Source: Peromyscus leucopus
Lineage: Eukaryota > Chordata > Mammalia > Rodentia > Cricetidae
Reading direction: 5' to 3'
Assembly (NCBI RefSeq): GCF_004664715.2
Contig: NC_051075.1
Span: 24,365,715 to 24,429,714, forward strand
Length of the DNA: 64,000 nt
Shown: positions 12,341-22,792 of the stretch, one piece after another
Numbering within the stretch: position 1 is the stretch's first letter
Layout: each line of letters starts with the position of its first letter
The notes under the pieces: generated by a model
Databases searched by the model: none
Seen by the model: only the letters and a program-made list of their open reading frames with translations
What the model was told of the DNA's origin: nothing
Position numbers and translations under genes: made by a program

Positions 12341-12548
12341 GGCTAGCAAGATGGCTCAGCAGGTGAAGGCGTTTGCTGCCCAGCCTGCTGACCTGGGTTC
12401 TGTCCCCCAGGTCCCGCATGGTGGCAGGAGAGAGCTGACTCCCCAGAGTTCTCTGACCTCACACGCACACCGGGACATGAATGGCCCCCACCCCCACCTC
12501 CCCCCACCCTCCGCCGCCGCCGTACGTACATACGCACAGAAGTAAGTA
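12341..12548 (+). mobile_element. B3-type SINE, plus strand
   Basis: GCTAGCAAGATGGCTCAGCA, GCATGGTGGCAGGAGAGAGC, ending in a C-rich stretch with (CCG)4. Confidence 0.85.
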
Positions 12549-13739
12549 AGTGTAGTAATGTACAGAATTTTAAAGTAAAGCCAGATTATACACATCCTGT
12601 CTTGGAGTTCTGTGAAACTCAGCCTCTTAGGTCTACGACTCTCCTTTACCAAAGTCCCTGCCTTCACTGTTACAAAGACCAAGCCAGCAAACACGCCTCT
12701 TCCACACTGCCTCAGTTTCCTCCCCTCAGTCATGGTAGTCCTGACTAGACATTCTCTTTGTTGTTTGATCTGCTTTCTGAGAAATGAAATTGTCGATATG
12801 GTATCAGTTTACCAGGTGCTCAGCTTTTACCGGAACGAAACCCCTCCGTGGTGCTGGGAGAAGGGCTGTTTCCTTTCACTACAGTGTTCTCTGTGTGTCT
12901 CTATCTGTCCTGTGATCTGGGTTAGGAAATCTTCACTGTGCCCTGACTACAGCCGTATCATTAGACTAGAGATCGCTTTCCAGTTCATGAGTCTCGGAGA
13001 CATTTGCCTCTTGTTTTAACTTTCCAAGTACGCCTTCCTTGTTAAGTCTGTTCTGGAGATGATTAGGAATGAAGCCAGTGGCCTGTGTGGATATGTTATT
13101 GGAAGACTTCACCGTGTTCATTATTGAGGCACACTAGTGTCTCTGTGTGGGAGCGCTGCTCTTTTTTAGATGGTTTGAAGAGACGTCAGCTTCTCCCTCC
13201 TCGGTGCTTACTGTTACCCAGCTCTTCCCACTCATTTCCGCAAAGGCATGGCAAATTTGGAGGAAATGAGCACTTCCAGAACCTAGGCAAGCAGACTATC
13301 CCCCCACAGGGATCGCAACTAGCATGGTAGAGGTGGAGTTAGAAATCGTGTGGCGACGTCCCGACGGAGCTCCTTACGAAACATAAATGCCGCATATTGT
13401 TGTCACACTGTGTACCCAGAGACCTTTGCAGTACTTGGAGTCATTTTTGTTTGATTTTTCAAGATGGAGACGCCATCTCAGCTCAGACTGTTCATGACTG
13501 TCAGCAAGCCTTGACCTGTTGGGTTCTGAGTCTATAGATGTGAGCCAACAGCCCAGGAAAAATTTCCTTAAATAAACACTTGAACTGTGGAGAATAGATC
13601 TCACTTAACAAGCACTCATGTACAGTTTACTGTGTGTAAAGTGATTTATAAACAATAATTTATTTAATCATCATGAACAAATCTCTATTTTCTTTTTATT
13701 TATTTTGGTAGTATGGGGGTTTGTTTGGGTTTTGTTTTT

Positions 13740-13850
13740 ATTTTTCTGAAATAGACTTCACTATACAGCCCTGTGGAATGTATGGCAATCCTCCTGCCGC
13801 TGTCTCTTCAGTGTTGGGATTATAGGCTTGAGCTGCCGCTCGGCTCTTCT
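13740..13850 (-). mobile_element. Old B1, minus strand
   Basis: CTGAAATAGACTTCACTATA and GTGTTGGGATTATAGGCTTG. Confidence 0.7.
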
Positions 13851-14154
13851 CTCTAGTTCTGAGAAGGAATTGTAATGGATCCCTCTTACCTATGTCAAAA
13901 ACAGTGTACAACAACTTAACACATTGCTATAATGGCTCCTTGGTAGCGTGGCTGCCTCAGTGACCTGGGATGCCATCATTCAGGTCCCTCCAGTGCGCCC
14001 CTGTAGGCTGAGCCTGTCCGTTAGCTTTTAATGTTCTTCCTCCTCTTCCGTCCTCTCTCCTGAACAGGAGGAGGCCCAGAATGGAGCCCTTTACACTTTT
14101 CCCAGCATTCTCATCTCCTGGAACAGTCCTGATTTATCTTAGAACAAAATGAAC

Positions 14155-14305
14155 AGAGTGATGCACACCTTTAACCCCAGCACTCAGAGGACAGAGGCAG
14201 ACAGATCTCTGTGAGTTTGAGGCTAGCCTGGTCTACATAGTGAGCTCCAGGCCAGCAGGCTACATGGTGAGACTGTTTTACAAATAAATAAATAGATAAA
14301 TACAA
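14155..14305 (+). mobile_element. B1, plus strand, 5' truncated
   Basis: TGATGCACACCTTTAACCCC to AGACTGTTTTACAAATAAAT; ends in (AAATAA)n. Confidence 0.85.
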
Positions 14306-14379
14306 AATTCTAATTTAAATTTTCTCTTTTTTCTTCCTCATTCTTAGCTACACAGCAGCTAATTAAGAAATGTAAGATC

Positions 14380-14540
14380 TGCCGGGCGGTGGTGGCGCAT
14401 GCCTTTAATCTGAGCACTCAGGAGGCAGAGGTAGATGGATCTCTCTGTGAGTTCGAGGCCAGCCTGGTGTACAATGTGAGTTCCAGGACAGCCACCAAAA
14501 CTACACAGAGAAACCCTGTCTCAAAAAAACCAAAGAAAAG
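14380..14540 (+). mobile_element. B1, plus strand, with GAAA tail
   Basis: TGCCGGGCGGTGGTGGCGCA start and the AACCCTGTCTCAAAAAAACC end. TSD AAGAAATGTAAGATC is at 14365-14379 and 14624-14638, enclosing the (GAAA)n. Confidence 0.95.
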
Positions 14541-14556
14541 AAAAAGAAAGAAAGAG

Positions 14557-14627
<71 letters not shown>

Positions 14628-14629
14628 AA
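14541..14629. repeat. (GAAA)n microsatellite at a B1 tail
   Basis: About 20 GAAA units directly following the A-rich tail of the B1 at 14380. It lies inside that element's target-site duplication, so it evolved from the tail. Confidence 0.96.
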
Positions 14630-14769
14630 TGTAAGATCCTCAGTGTTAGCTTTGAAGTAGTTCTTTTTACCCATAGTAACCTGTCTGCTCCACATCACTG
14701 CCTTTCCTTGCCGAGGGAGTTAGAAGCATACAGTGTAACCTTGAATACCTTGTTTGGATTTTGACTTTG

Positions 14770-14965
14770 GGATTTTTGTTTGTCTTTAGAGGCAGGGTCT
14801 TGGTGTATAGTGCTAGCTGGCCTGCAACTCATGATGATAGACCAGGCTGGCCTCAGAATTACAGGAGTCTTTCTGCCTCTGCCTCCCATGTGCAGGAATT
14901 ATGTGAGGGAGTTGGTTTGGGTTGGTTTTTGAGGCAGTCTCACAATGTAGCCCAGGCTAGCCTCT
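14770..14965 (-). mobile_element. Two adjoining B1 pieces, minus strand
   Basis: AGAGGCAGGGTCTTGGTGTA ... CCAGGCTGGCCTCAGAATTA, then TTGAGGCAGTCTCACAATGT ... CAGGCTAGCCTC. Confidence 0.75.
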
Positions 14966-15374
14966 AAATATAAGTATTTTGAAAGAGTCTGAAAGGCTAA
15001 GGCAGGAGGATCAGGAGTCCCGAGCCATAAAGTAAGACACTCCCCCCTTTTATAAAAACAACAAAATAAATAAAATTAAGATAAATTAGTAAATGGGCAG
15101 GAGGACTCTAGGCTATAGTATGCTAGGCTTTTTATTTTACTTTCTCCTACACTGAAACCTAGTATCCTAATTCCTCCATGTCCTATAGATGGCAGTACTT
15201 GTATAGAGAATTCAAGTTCATGTGCAGCTTGAGGATGGTCAGCAGCTGGGTCTCCTGGGAGTACGGTTCATCTGAACTATTCTCTCTTGGTTAACTTTTC
15301 TGGACCCTCTGGATATCTTAAACACAAAGTTTCTTCTTTAGTTGTATTTCCATTCCATTTATCTGGCCCCCTGT

Positions 15375-15745
15375 CTAGTTGTAATAAAGACCACGACTGA
15401 AAGCATTGTGGAGGAAAGAGTTTGGCTTCTATATCCTGGGTCACAGTCCACTGAGAGAAGCCACACCAAGAACCTGGAGGCGGGAGCTGCAGCAGAAACC
15501 ATTGAGTAATGCTGCCTAATGGCTCGTCCCGCCGCATGGCCTGTTCAGTCTGCTCTCCTGCACTCCCAAGACCACCTGCCCGGGTGGTACTGCCCACAGT
15601 GGTCTGGGCCCTTTCAAGTAATCATCGATCAAGAAAGTGCTCCACAGGCTTGCCTACAGAGCAGTCTGATAGAGGCGTTTCCTCCGTTGAAGTTCCTCTT
15701 CTCAGATGCCTCCAGCCTGTGTCAAGCTGACAGAGACTAACCAAC
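15375..15745 (-). mobile_element. Dispersed ~370-bp rodent repeat, copy 3
   Basis: Same orientation as 3490-3900; shares the GTGGAGGAAAGAGTTTGGCT start, the CCTGGAGGCGGGAGCTG block and the CTCAGATGCCTCCAGCCTGT end. Confidence 0.75.
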
Positions 15746-16054
15746 ACAACTCTCAAACCCCCATTTTTTTCTTTTTCTTTTCAGAAATCACATTACATGC
15801 ACATTTTCTCTTCACAGGGCGATAACTGGAAAGTAGATGATTGCACACATGAACAAAGCCTGTGTAAAGTTACCTGTGTGTTTTTCTCAAGAAGACTGAT
15901 TATCTGAGGTCATCATTTCAGTTGTGATGGGGACAGGGAAAACATTATCATCTGCTTCACAGATCTGTAGTTTGGAGCCAAGCAGGTGAATGTGGACATG
16001 AAGGAAAGTACCTCACTTAGGAGTTTGAGCAGCTTGTTTGGTTTGTTTGTTGTG

Positions 16055-16236
16055 GATTTTTTATTATTATTACATTTATTTATTCATGGAGGGTACATGC
16101 CACAGCATATATGTAGTCAGAGGACCACTTATGGGAGCTAATTCTGTCCTTCCACCATGTGAGACCTGGATCTCATCTTCAGGTCATCAGGCTTGGCAGT
16201 AAACACCATTAACTGATGCGCCATCTTATTGGCCCA
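16055..16236 (-). mobile_element. B2-like SINE, minus strand, old
   Basis: CAGGTCATCAGGCTTGGCAG and CTGATGCGCCATCTTATTGG. Confidence 0.75.
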
Positions 16237-16244
16237 TGTTTATT

Positions 16245-16355
16245 TCTTTGTGAAAGGGTCTCATATTATTGCCCAGGCTATCCCAGAGTCCACTATGTAG
16301 CCAGGCTAGCCTCAAAGTCCTGGTGATCTTCCTGTCTTGGACTCTATGCCTAACT
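16245..16355 (-). mobile_element. Old B1, minus strand
   Basis: GTGAAAGGGTCTCATATTAT and GTAGCCAGGCTAGCCTCAAA. Confidence 0.7.
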
Positions 16356-17448
16356 GAAAATCTGTTCTGTTCTCCCAAAACATTTGGGATTTTGCTGTGG
16401 GTTCACTCGTAAATATTGAGTGCTTACTGAATGCTAGTCATGTGCTGAGTGGGTGCCCTGCATTGAACTTATGAAAGGATATGGAACCCACCACTAGAGC
16501 ATTGGAAGGAAGAGGAAGAACAGAGAAAAAGAACAGATTGCTGTAGGAGAATTATAGATCTGCTTACCTCAAACACTTCCACAGTACTCAAGAAAGCTGG
16601 AAGGGTTAATCGAGGTTGATCTATAAGAGGAAACCTATTTCCTAACCATGGCAGAGTGGGACAGATACCCGAGAGCCTGTAGAAAAGTGCTATTCAGAAT
16701 GCTACCGTTTGGGTAAAGAAAACATACTCCCCCATCTCCCACGCACGTGCATTCGTGCACATGCTTGTAGACATCTCGCTAGAAAGCTGCCTGGGAAATG
16801 GATAGTATTGTTTGCCTTTCAGGTAAGGAGTTGGGTGTCTCGAGGTAGAGTAGGAGAAAAAGTTTCCATCAAATACTCTTTGTTTCTTTTAGATTGTGAA
16901 CCATATAAGTTTATTGCTTGTACAAAAATAAAGCGTGCTTCCTTGGAACATCCTATAACCACACTTGAGAACATATAGACCAGTGGTCTTTTATTTGGTG
17001 GGTTGTATAAGCAATTGCAGTCCTAAAGATACACTAGAGAGACGAGAGTATCACCAGGGACCATTCGAGTGTGTAATATGTTTTGCTTTGGTTACAGGGA
17101 ATTTCCCACTTTTATTTACATGCCTCACTAGCACATCCTGATAAACATCCAGTGGTTGAGGGTAGGTGTGGCTCCTCCCAGAGAAGCCAAGTGTAGGTTT
17201 GGGTATACATCAAAGAGTTACATGGTTTGCATCTGTTTGGTTTTGTTGTTTGAGTGGAAGTTACACGTGAAACCCGTGCCAGTAATCCTGGCAGAAGACA
17301 GACTGAAAAGAAAAAGACAGGATTCAGTGAGTCTGTTTGTGTTGTCCAGAATTGGAGCCAGTTAGACGACTTCTAACTGCTTCGGTGAATTGCTTCTGAC
17401 TGCTTTTGACGTGCTGCTGGAAGAGTCGTGGGAGACACAGAGCCGAGC

Positions 17449-17555
17449 AGGGCTCATGTGTGAAATCCCAGCCACTGGAGGGGTGGCAGAAAGAGACTCT
17501 CAGACTTGTGGTCAGCCTAGATCGTACAGCAAAGCCCATCTCAAAACACAGCAAA
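17449..17555 (+). mobile_element. Old B1 fragment, plus strand
   Basis: GAAATCCCAGCCACTGGAGG and GTCAGCCTAGATCGTACAGC. Confidence 0.6.
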
Positions 17556-17653
17556 TATATATAAGAGGAACTCCATGGGATATAGACTCATCCATGTGAG
17601 TCCCAAGACATTCTATTAATATATGTGTTTAAGGATCATGTAAAAACATAGAG

Positions 17654-17790
17654 CAGCGCTTCGCAACCTTCCTAATGCTGTGACCCTTTCATACAGTTCC
17701 CCAACCATAAAATTATGTTATTGCTCCTTCCTAACATCACATACTTGGTCTTTCCTCAGAATACTTATGCTAAGCCACTCTAAAATCCAC
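17654..17790 (-). mobile_element. URR1-like hAT (Charlie) DNA transposon fragment
   Basis: The segment GCAACCTTCCTAATGCTGTG, ACCCTTTCATACAGTTCCCC and CCAACCATAAAATTATGTTA matches the rodent URR1 non-autonomous transposon as I remember it. The inner part is degraded. Confidence 0.75.
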
Positions 17791-17929
17791 CTGTAACGTA
17801 TTTATCTGCAGCAGGCTTAAAGGGTTTTTCCCCTGTGCTTTTGAGTAGTTGTCTGTTTTTTCTCTTTTTTAGCTTTTCTTTCTTGTTTTTTTAAGATATG
17901 AGTGTATAGATGAATTTCTAAATAGTCAT

Positions 17930-18350
17930 ATTAAATAAGAAACACAGAGCCAAATACAGAGTTAAATCAAAGAGATGAGAGCAAGAGCCACCTAGCTTTA
18001 GCCTAAAGAGCAGTAGCTTCCCCCAGAGAGACCTTCTAATCTGACTTGTGTTTTTATTGCCTTCCTGTTCTATCTTCTCATTGGCTCTAAGCCCAGCCAC
18101 ATGACTTCCTCGTCACTGCCTGTCTATACATACCTCCAGGTCTCTATGATTGGTACTGGGATTAAAGGCTCGTGTCACCACGATTGGTTGTGTCCTTGAC
18201 CCCATAGAGACTCTGCCTGCCATGTGATCAGATTAAGGGAGTGTCTACCACCGCCTGACTCTGCTCAATGGCTGGCTATGACTTCTGATCTCCAGGCAAA
18301 CTTTATTTATTAACATACACATAAAATCACATTTCAGTACAAATAAAAAT
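17930..18350 (+). mobile_element. Cricetid-type dispersed repeat, possibly LTR-derived
   Basis: Starts TAAATAAGAAACACAGAGCC, contains CTCATTGGCTCTAAGCCCAG and CCTCCAGGTCTCTATG, has a central B1-like piece (CTGGGATTAAAGGCTCGTGT), and ends ACTTTATTTATTAACATACA with an A-rich tail. I know this pattern as recurrent in cricetid genomes; the class (LTR or composite SINE) is uncertain. Confidence 0.55.
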
Positions 18351-18354
18351 GAGT

Positions 18355-18480
18355 GAGCATACATGGGCAGGCGTAGGTACCGGGGCATGTGTATGGAGGC
18401 CTAGAGGCCAAAGAACAGGAATCCCCCTGTGGCCACCACCCAGGGCTGAGATTATATGTGTACACCATCATGCTCAGCCC
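18355..18480 (-). mobile_element. Old SINE fragment, minus strand
   Basis: TGGAGGCCTAGAGGCCAAAG and GCTGAGATTATATGTGTACA; a mixed B2/B1 pattern. Confidence 0.5.
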
Positions 18481-18483
18481 TTT

Positions 18484-18523
<40 letters not shown>
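18481..18523. repeat. T10-A33 homopolymer junction
   Basis: Ten T followed without a break by 33 A, at the junction of two minus-strand SINE segments. Confidence 0.95.
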
Positions 18524-18525
<2 letters not shown>

Positions 18526-18690
18526 TTTATTTATTATGTGTTCTGTCTGCATGTATGCCTGAACACCAGAAGAGGGCGCCAGATCTCATTACAGGTGGTT
18601 GTGAGTCACCACGTGGTTGCTGGGAATTGAACTCAGGACCTCTGGAAGAGCAGCCAGTGCTCTTAACCTCAGAGCCACCTCTCCAGCCTG
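18524..18690 (-). mobile_element. B2, minus strand, with CTCF-like motif
   Basis: GATTTATTTATTATGTGTTC start, CCAGAAGAGGGCGCC at 18566-18580, GGAATTGAACTCAGGACCTC and the GAGCCACCTCTCCAGCC end. Confidence 0.95.
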
Positions 18691-18963
18691 TGCCCAGCCT
18701 TTTTAATGTGTGTTCTGGGGAGCAAACTCATGCCACTTTACCTCTCCCCACAATCCCTTTAAATTTTTTTTTCTTCTCTAAGGAAACACAGGGTTTGTTT
18801 TTGTTTTTGTTTTCATTTTTTTCATTATTTTCCTCTCAGAATAATCACAACAGCATGTTTGTTTGTTTTTTCCTGAATTATGTAACAGTTCTTCATCTTG
18901 ATTTGTGGTCAGTACACATGCAGTTGTAACTTGCATTTTTATTTTTAGAAAGAAACAAGGTTA

Positions 18964-19120
18964 GGGCTGACAAGATGGCCCAGCAGGTGAAGGCAGTTGA
19001 CTCTCAGCCTTTTGACTTGAGATTTCATCCCGAGGACCTACATGGCGGAGAGAGAGAACTGACTCCCATAAGTTGTCCTCTGACCTCCGCAGGCGCACTG
19101 TGGCAAAGTGCAAGCGTGTG

Positions 19121-19161
<41 letters not shown>

Positions 19162-19165
19162 TAAA
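18964..19165 (+). mobile_element. B3-type SINE, plus strand, with (CA)n tail
   Basis: AGGGCTGACAAGATGGCCCA, GGACCTACATGGCGGAGAGA, TTGTCCTCTGACCTCCGCAG. Confidence 0.92.
19124..19159. repeat. (CA)n at the tail of a B3 SINE
   Basis: 36 bases of AC/CA immediately 3' of the B3 body at 18964. Confidence 0.95.
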
Positions 19166-19244
19166 AAGACAGATTTCTTTCGTGTAACACAAAGAGAGCG
19201 GTGGGCACGGCAGGAAAGACAGCCGGACCCCAGATCTAGAGCTG

Positions 19245-19382
19245 CTCACCTGAAGTCCCAGCCCTTGTGGGGCAGAGGCAGAAGGCCCTGGGATTTAAGG
19301 TCAATCCCCTCCCCATCCCACTCCCACCCCACTACTTAATGACTTTGAGGCTAGCCTGGCCTACATGACCCTGTCTCAAAGG
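19245..19382 (+). mobile_element. Old B1, plus strand, with C-rich insertion
   Basis: CTGAAGTCCCAGCCCTTGTG and GAGGCTAGCCTGGCCTACAT, with CCCCTCCCCATCCCACTCCC inside. Confidence 0.65.
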
Positions 19383-20014
19383 TTCCCACGCACCTCCAAA
19401 AGAAGGCGAAGAAGCCTGCCTGTCTGTCTGTACTTTTTTACGTTGCATTTATTTGTTAGGGAAAGCGATGTGGGAATGAGACCATTGGCTTCCTCCAGCA
19501 GTGGCTGCTCAGCTGCTCCAGGTTTCCTGTAGCTAAAGCACCTGTTAGCAGTATTACTCATACAGCCAACTTAGAGAAAAACTGAATTCGTCTAAGAAAG
19601 CTCCAATGTTGTTACTCATCATTAGGACGCAATATGGATTGAAAGACAGCAACTCTTGGTGCACACAAGGTTGGAAACACTGAGAAGTGTGTTTACTTAC
19701 ACATTGTTACTGTTAAAATCTGATGAAAAGTTTAGAGTTGTGTAATTATGGAATATTTTCTACCCACAAAATCCCTAGCTGTGCATTTCACATTCGTTAG
19801 CAATTAGGCTCAAGGATACTTGGATTCAAATCTGCTTTGGAAACGGATTTTTCCAATACTTTGGTTCCTAGATCTTTACTAACATGATGTATGACATCAG
19901 CTCTTCAGCTCCATCAACAGCTTCTTTCTGAGAGATAGCTTTGTTTTTCCTTGATCTTCCCTAGTCTGCACTCCACTCCGTCCTGGCCCCCCCTCACCCC
20001 TATCCCACACCGTA

Positions 20015-20212
20015 CTGAGTATGAACTAGGCTCTCATTCATGCTAGGTAAGCTCTCTACCACTAAGTGATATATATCCCTAAGCCTCTCTACTTTCCTTT
20101 CGAACGTGCCATAGCCAGACTTGGGCTCACTCTGCAGCCCAGGCAGCCTTGAACTTGCAATCCCCCTGCTTCAGTCTCCCCAGCTGCTGGGCTTACAGTC
20201 CTGACCAGCCAG
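20015..20212 (-). mobile_element. B4-type composite SINE, minus strand
   Basis: ID-like TAAGCTCTCTACCACTAAGT followed by B1-like CTGCAGCCCAGGCAGCCTTG and CTGCTGGGCTTACAGTCCTG. Confidence 0.7.
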
Positions 20213-20460
20213 TTGGACTTTGGTCAGACTCTTAAAATTTATCTCTGTCTCAGTCTCATCCTTGCAGTCCTGCAAAGGAGCTCCGTTTTGGATCACTGTT
20301 GGACATCTGCTAATTGCACAAGAGGTGTGAAGTCCTGCTCCAGCCTCACTTCAACTTTCTTTATCCTTTTTAGGCTTCTCTAGAATGGGGCTGATGGAAA
20401 AAGTAAACATGGAAGGTTTCTACAAGGAGGCAGATGTCACCAAAACTCATGACACTGAAA

Positions 20461-20695
20461 AGTGACGCTCGGGTGACATGGAGGTGGTCAGTGCAGTGAC
20501 GCTCAGGTGACATGGAGGAGGTCAGTGCAGTGACGCTCGGGTGACATGGAGGAGGTCAGTGCAGTGACGCTCGGGTGACATGGAGGAGGTCAGTGCAGTG
20601 ATGCTCGGGTGACATGGAGGAGGTCAGTGCAGTGACGCTCGGGTGACATGGAGGTGGTCAGTGCAGTGACGCTCGGGTGACATGGATGGTCAGTG
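20461..20695. repeat. 34-bp minisatellite, seven units
   Basis: Six full 34-bp units starting at 20461, 20495, 20529, 20563, 20597 and 20631, and a shortened seventh at 20665. The unit begins AGTGACGCTCGGGTGACATG and ends GGTCAGTGC. Copies differ at one or two positions only (GGTGG/GGAGG, CTCGG/CTCAG), so the array is young or homogenised. Confidence 0.95.
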
Positions 20696-20774
20696 TACAG
20701 TGAGGATTTCCTAATACAGATTACAGAACACCTTTCCCTGCTTCTCCAGTGCTGGACCACCATGCTGCTTACAT

Positions 20775-20958
20775 TTTTCATTTATTCTGCTATGCATGGA
20801 TGTGAGTACACACATGCCATGTCTCACATGTGGAGCTCAAAGGACAGCTTGTTAGACTTGGTTCTCTCTTCCACTTTGCAGGTCTGCTGGGCATTGAACG
20901 TAGATCCTCAGACTAGGCTGCAGGTGACTACCTCCTAAGCCGTCTGTCTCCCCAGCAC
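20775..20958 (-). mobile_element. Diverged B2-like SINE, minus strand
   Basis: TGGGCATTGAACGTAGATCC and AAGCCGTCTGTCTCCCCAGC. Confidence 0.75.
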
Positions 20959-20974
20959 AAGGTTGTTGCTGATT

Positions 20975-21175
20975 AGAACGGGTTTGAGGTTAGAATTTTC
21001 TAGGTTTGACGCCTACCCCTGCTGTTTACTGGCCTGTGGCTTTGATCTAGTCCCATAACCTTGCTGAACTTTGGTTTCCCCATATAAAAAGGGAGAATAA
21101 GGAGGCAGTGTACCAAATTCATAGGCTGTCTGTGAGGATTAATGGTGATATATATATAGAAACGCTAACTTTTAA
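20975..21175 (+). mobile_element. MIR SINE relic
   Basis: GACGCCTACCCCTGCTGTTT, CCATAACCTTGCTGAACTTT, GGTTTCCCCATATAAAAAGG and GTCTGTGAGGATTAATGGTG follow the MIR core order. Confidence 0.8.
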
Positions 21176-21818
21176 AGTATTTTGGACACACCATAAATTG
21201 CCCCGGAATTCATAATAGAAGTAGACAATAATTCCGTTTTGTCTGGACACCTGTGAAAAAGACTCTCCAAACATCTCCTTAATGAGAGCCACTCACGCCA
21301 GAGAAACATGGTGACCATTCTTGCCTTGTGTATATTCTGGTTCCTTCTGTCAGCGGCTCCCTTAAATCACATCCCCATTATCGCTTCCGGTCATTTCCAG
21401 TGCCTGGGTCCTCACTTCTGCTAAGGAAAGGAGAAGTGAGGGAGATGTGCAGGGCTGGGGATTTTTAAAGACTCTTCTTAAGCCTGCATTGTTATATTGA
21501 ACTATATTTATATGAATATAGTATTGGGTAGATCTCATCTCTGAGAAACACAAAGGAACTTCCCTAGTAGAGACTGAAATGTGTTAGCTTTTAGGGGAAC
21601 AGAAATTATCATGTTCTTCACATGCAGTATGACGGTTATACAACTATGAGAGACTAGCCAAACACTGAAGACAGGAGCCGTCTGCTCCTTTTTAACTCTG
21701 CACTTTGCATATGGGGAAACTTAGGCTATTAATTTGCCTCAAGGACACAAGGCACACTATTGAACCTAAATAGGGTTAAGCATATGAAGTTGTGAATTTT
21801 TATTTTCTGTTTATTTTG

Positions 21819-21821
<3 letters not shown>

Positions 21822-21851
<30 letters not shown>

Positions 21852-21926
21852 CATCCATCCATCCATCCATCCATCCATCCATCCATCCATCCATCCATCC
21901 ATCTATCTACCTACCTACCTACCTAC
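21822..21926. repeat. (TATC)n-(CATC)n-(TACC)n compound microsatellite
   Basis: Three successive tetranucleotide blocks: TATC (about 7), CATC (about 13, ending near 21903) and CTAC/TACC (about 5). Confidence 0.96.
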
Positions 21927-21944
21927 GTATCCACCTCCCTTCTC

Positions 21945-22089
21945 TCTTTCTCTGTTGCTCACTTTGTAACTCTGGCTAGCCAGGAACTCACTATGTAGAC
22001 TAAGCTGACCTCAAACTCACAAAGATCTGCCTGCCTCTGTGTGCTCCTGAGTGCTGGGATTTAAAAGAGGTGTGCCACTATGCTCTGCA
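21945..22089 (-). mobile_element. B1, minus strand
   Basis: CAGGAACTCACTATGTAGAC and CTCCTGAGTGCTGGGATTTA. Confidence 0.85.
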
Positions 22090-22147
22090 GATTTAAATAT
22101 TTTTTAAATTGCATTTTATTTATTTAATTTGGTTTAGTTTTGGTTTG

Positions 22148-22292
22148 GGGTTGTTTGAGACAGCTTCTCTCTGTGTTACCTACCTTAGCTGTCCTAGAAC
22201 TCACTTGTAGCCCAGGCTGGCCTCAAACTCAGAGATCCGCCTGCCTCTGCCCACCAAGTGCTGGGATTAAAGGCATGCGCCTCCATGCCAGA
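22148..22292 (-). mobile_element. B1, minus strand
   Basis: TTTGAGACAGCTTCTCTCTG, CCCAGGCTGGCCTCAAACTC, GGGATTAAAGGCATGCGCCT. Confidence 0.92.
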
Positions 22293-22299
22293 TTCCTAT

Positions 22300-22448
22300 T
22301 CATTTAATTTGTTTGTGTGTGCATGTACATGTATGTGGAAGTCAGAAGACAATTTTCAGGAGTCAGTTCTCTCCTGTGTGTCTGGGGATTGAATGCAGGT
22401 TGTCAGGCTCGGTGGTAGGCGCCTTTGCCACTAGACTGTCTCTAAGAC
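22300..22448 (-). mobile_element. Diverged B2-like SINE, minus strand
   Basis: GGGATTGAATGCAGGTTGTC and CTTTGCCACTAGACTGTCTC. Confidence 0.75.
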
Positions 22449-22474
22449 TCTGTTTTAAATGTAATTTTACTGTT

Positions 22475-22672
22475 TTTATTTATTTATGTGTGTGTGTGTG
22501 TGTGTGTGTGTGTTTACATGTGCATGTGAGTGCCCCCAGAGGCCAGCAGAGGGTGTTGGGTTCCCAGGAGCTGGAGTGACAGGTGTTTATGAGCTGCCGA
22601 ACGTGGGTGCTGGGAACGCGACCTCTAGAACAAAGGACAGCAAGTGCCTGTTGCCCAGTGAACCGTCTCCCG
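22475..22672 (-). mobile_element. B3-type SINE, minus strand
   Basis: TTTTATTTATTTATGTGTGT, CCAGCAGAGGGTGTTGGGTT, GGAGCTGGAGTGACAGGTGT, CAGTGAACCGTCTCCCGTCC. Confidence 0.9.
22486..22513. repeat. (GT)n microsatellite
   Basis: 28 bases of TG within a minus-strand B3-type SINE. Confidence 0.9.
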
Positions 22673-22676
22673 TCCT

Positions 22677-22792
22677 TGTTTTGCTTTTTGAGACAGAATC
22701 TCACTCTGTAGCCCAGGGTGATGTGGAACTCACTGTGATCCTCCTGCCTCAGCTTCTATGTACTGGGATTGCAGCATACGCCCCTGCAGTTG
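22677..22792 (-). mobile_element. Old B1, minus strand
   Basis: TTTGAGACAGAATCTCACTC and TGTACTGGGATTGCAGCATA. Confidence 0.8.

Noticed and set aside
12356..12733. 125-codon minus-strand frame
   Set aside because: Mostly antisense of a B3 SINE with a C-rich stretch; no conserved motif.
21822..21926. CRISPR-like short regular repeats
   Set aside because: Tetranucleotide microsatellite without spacers, in a mammalian genome.
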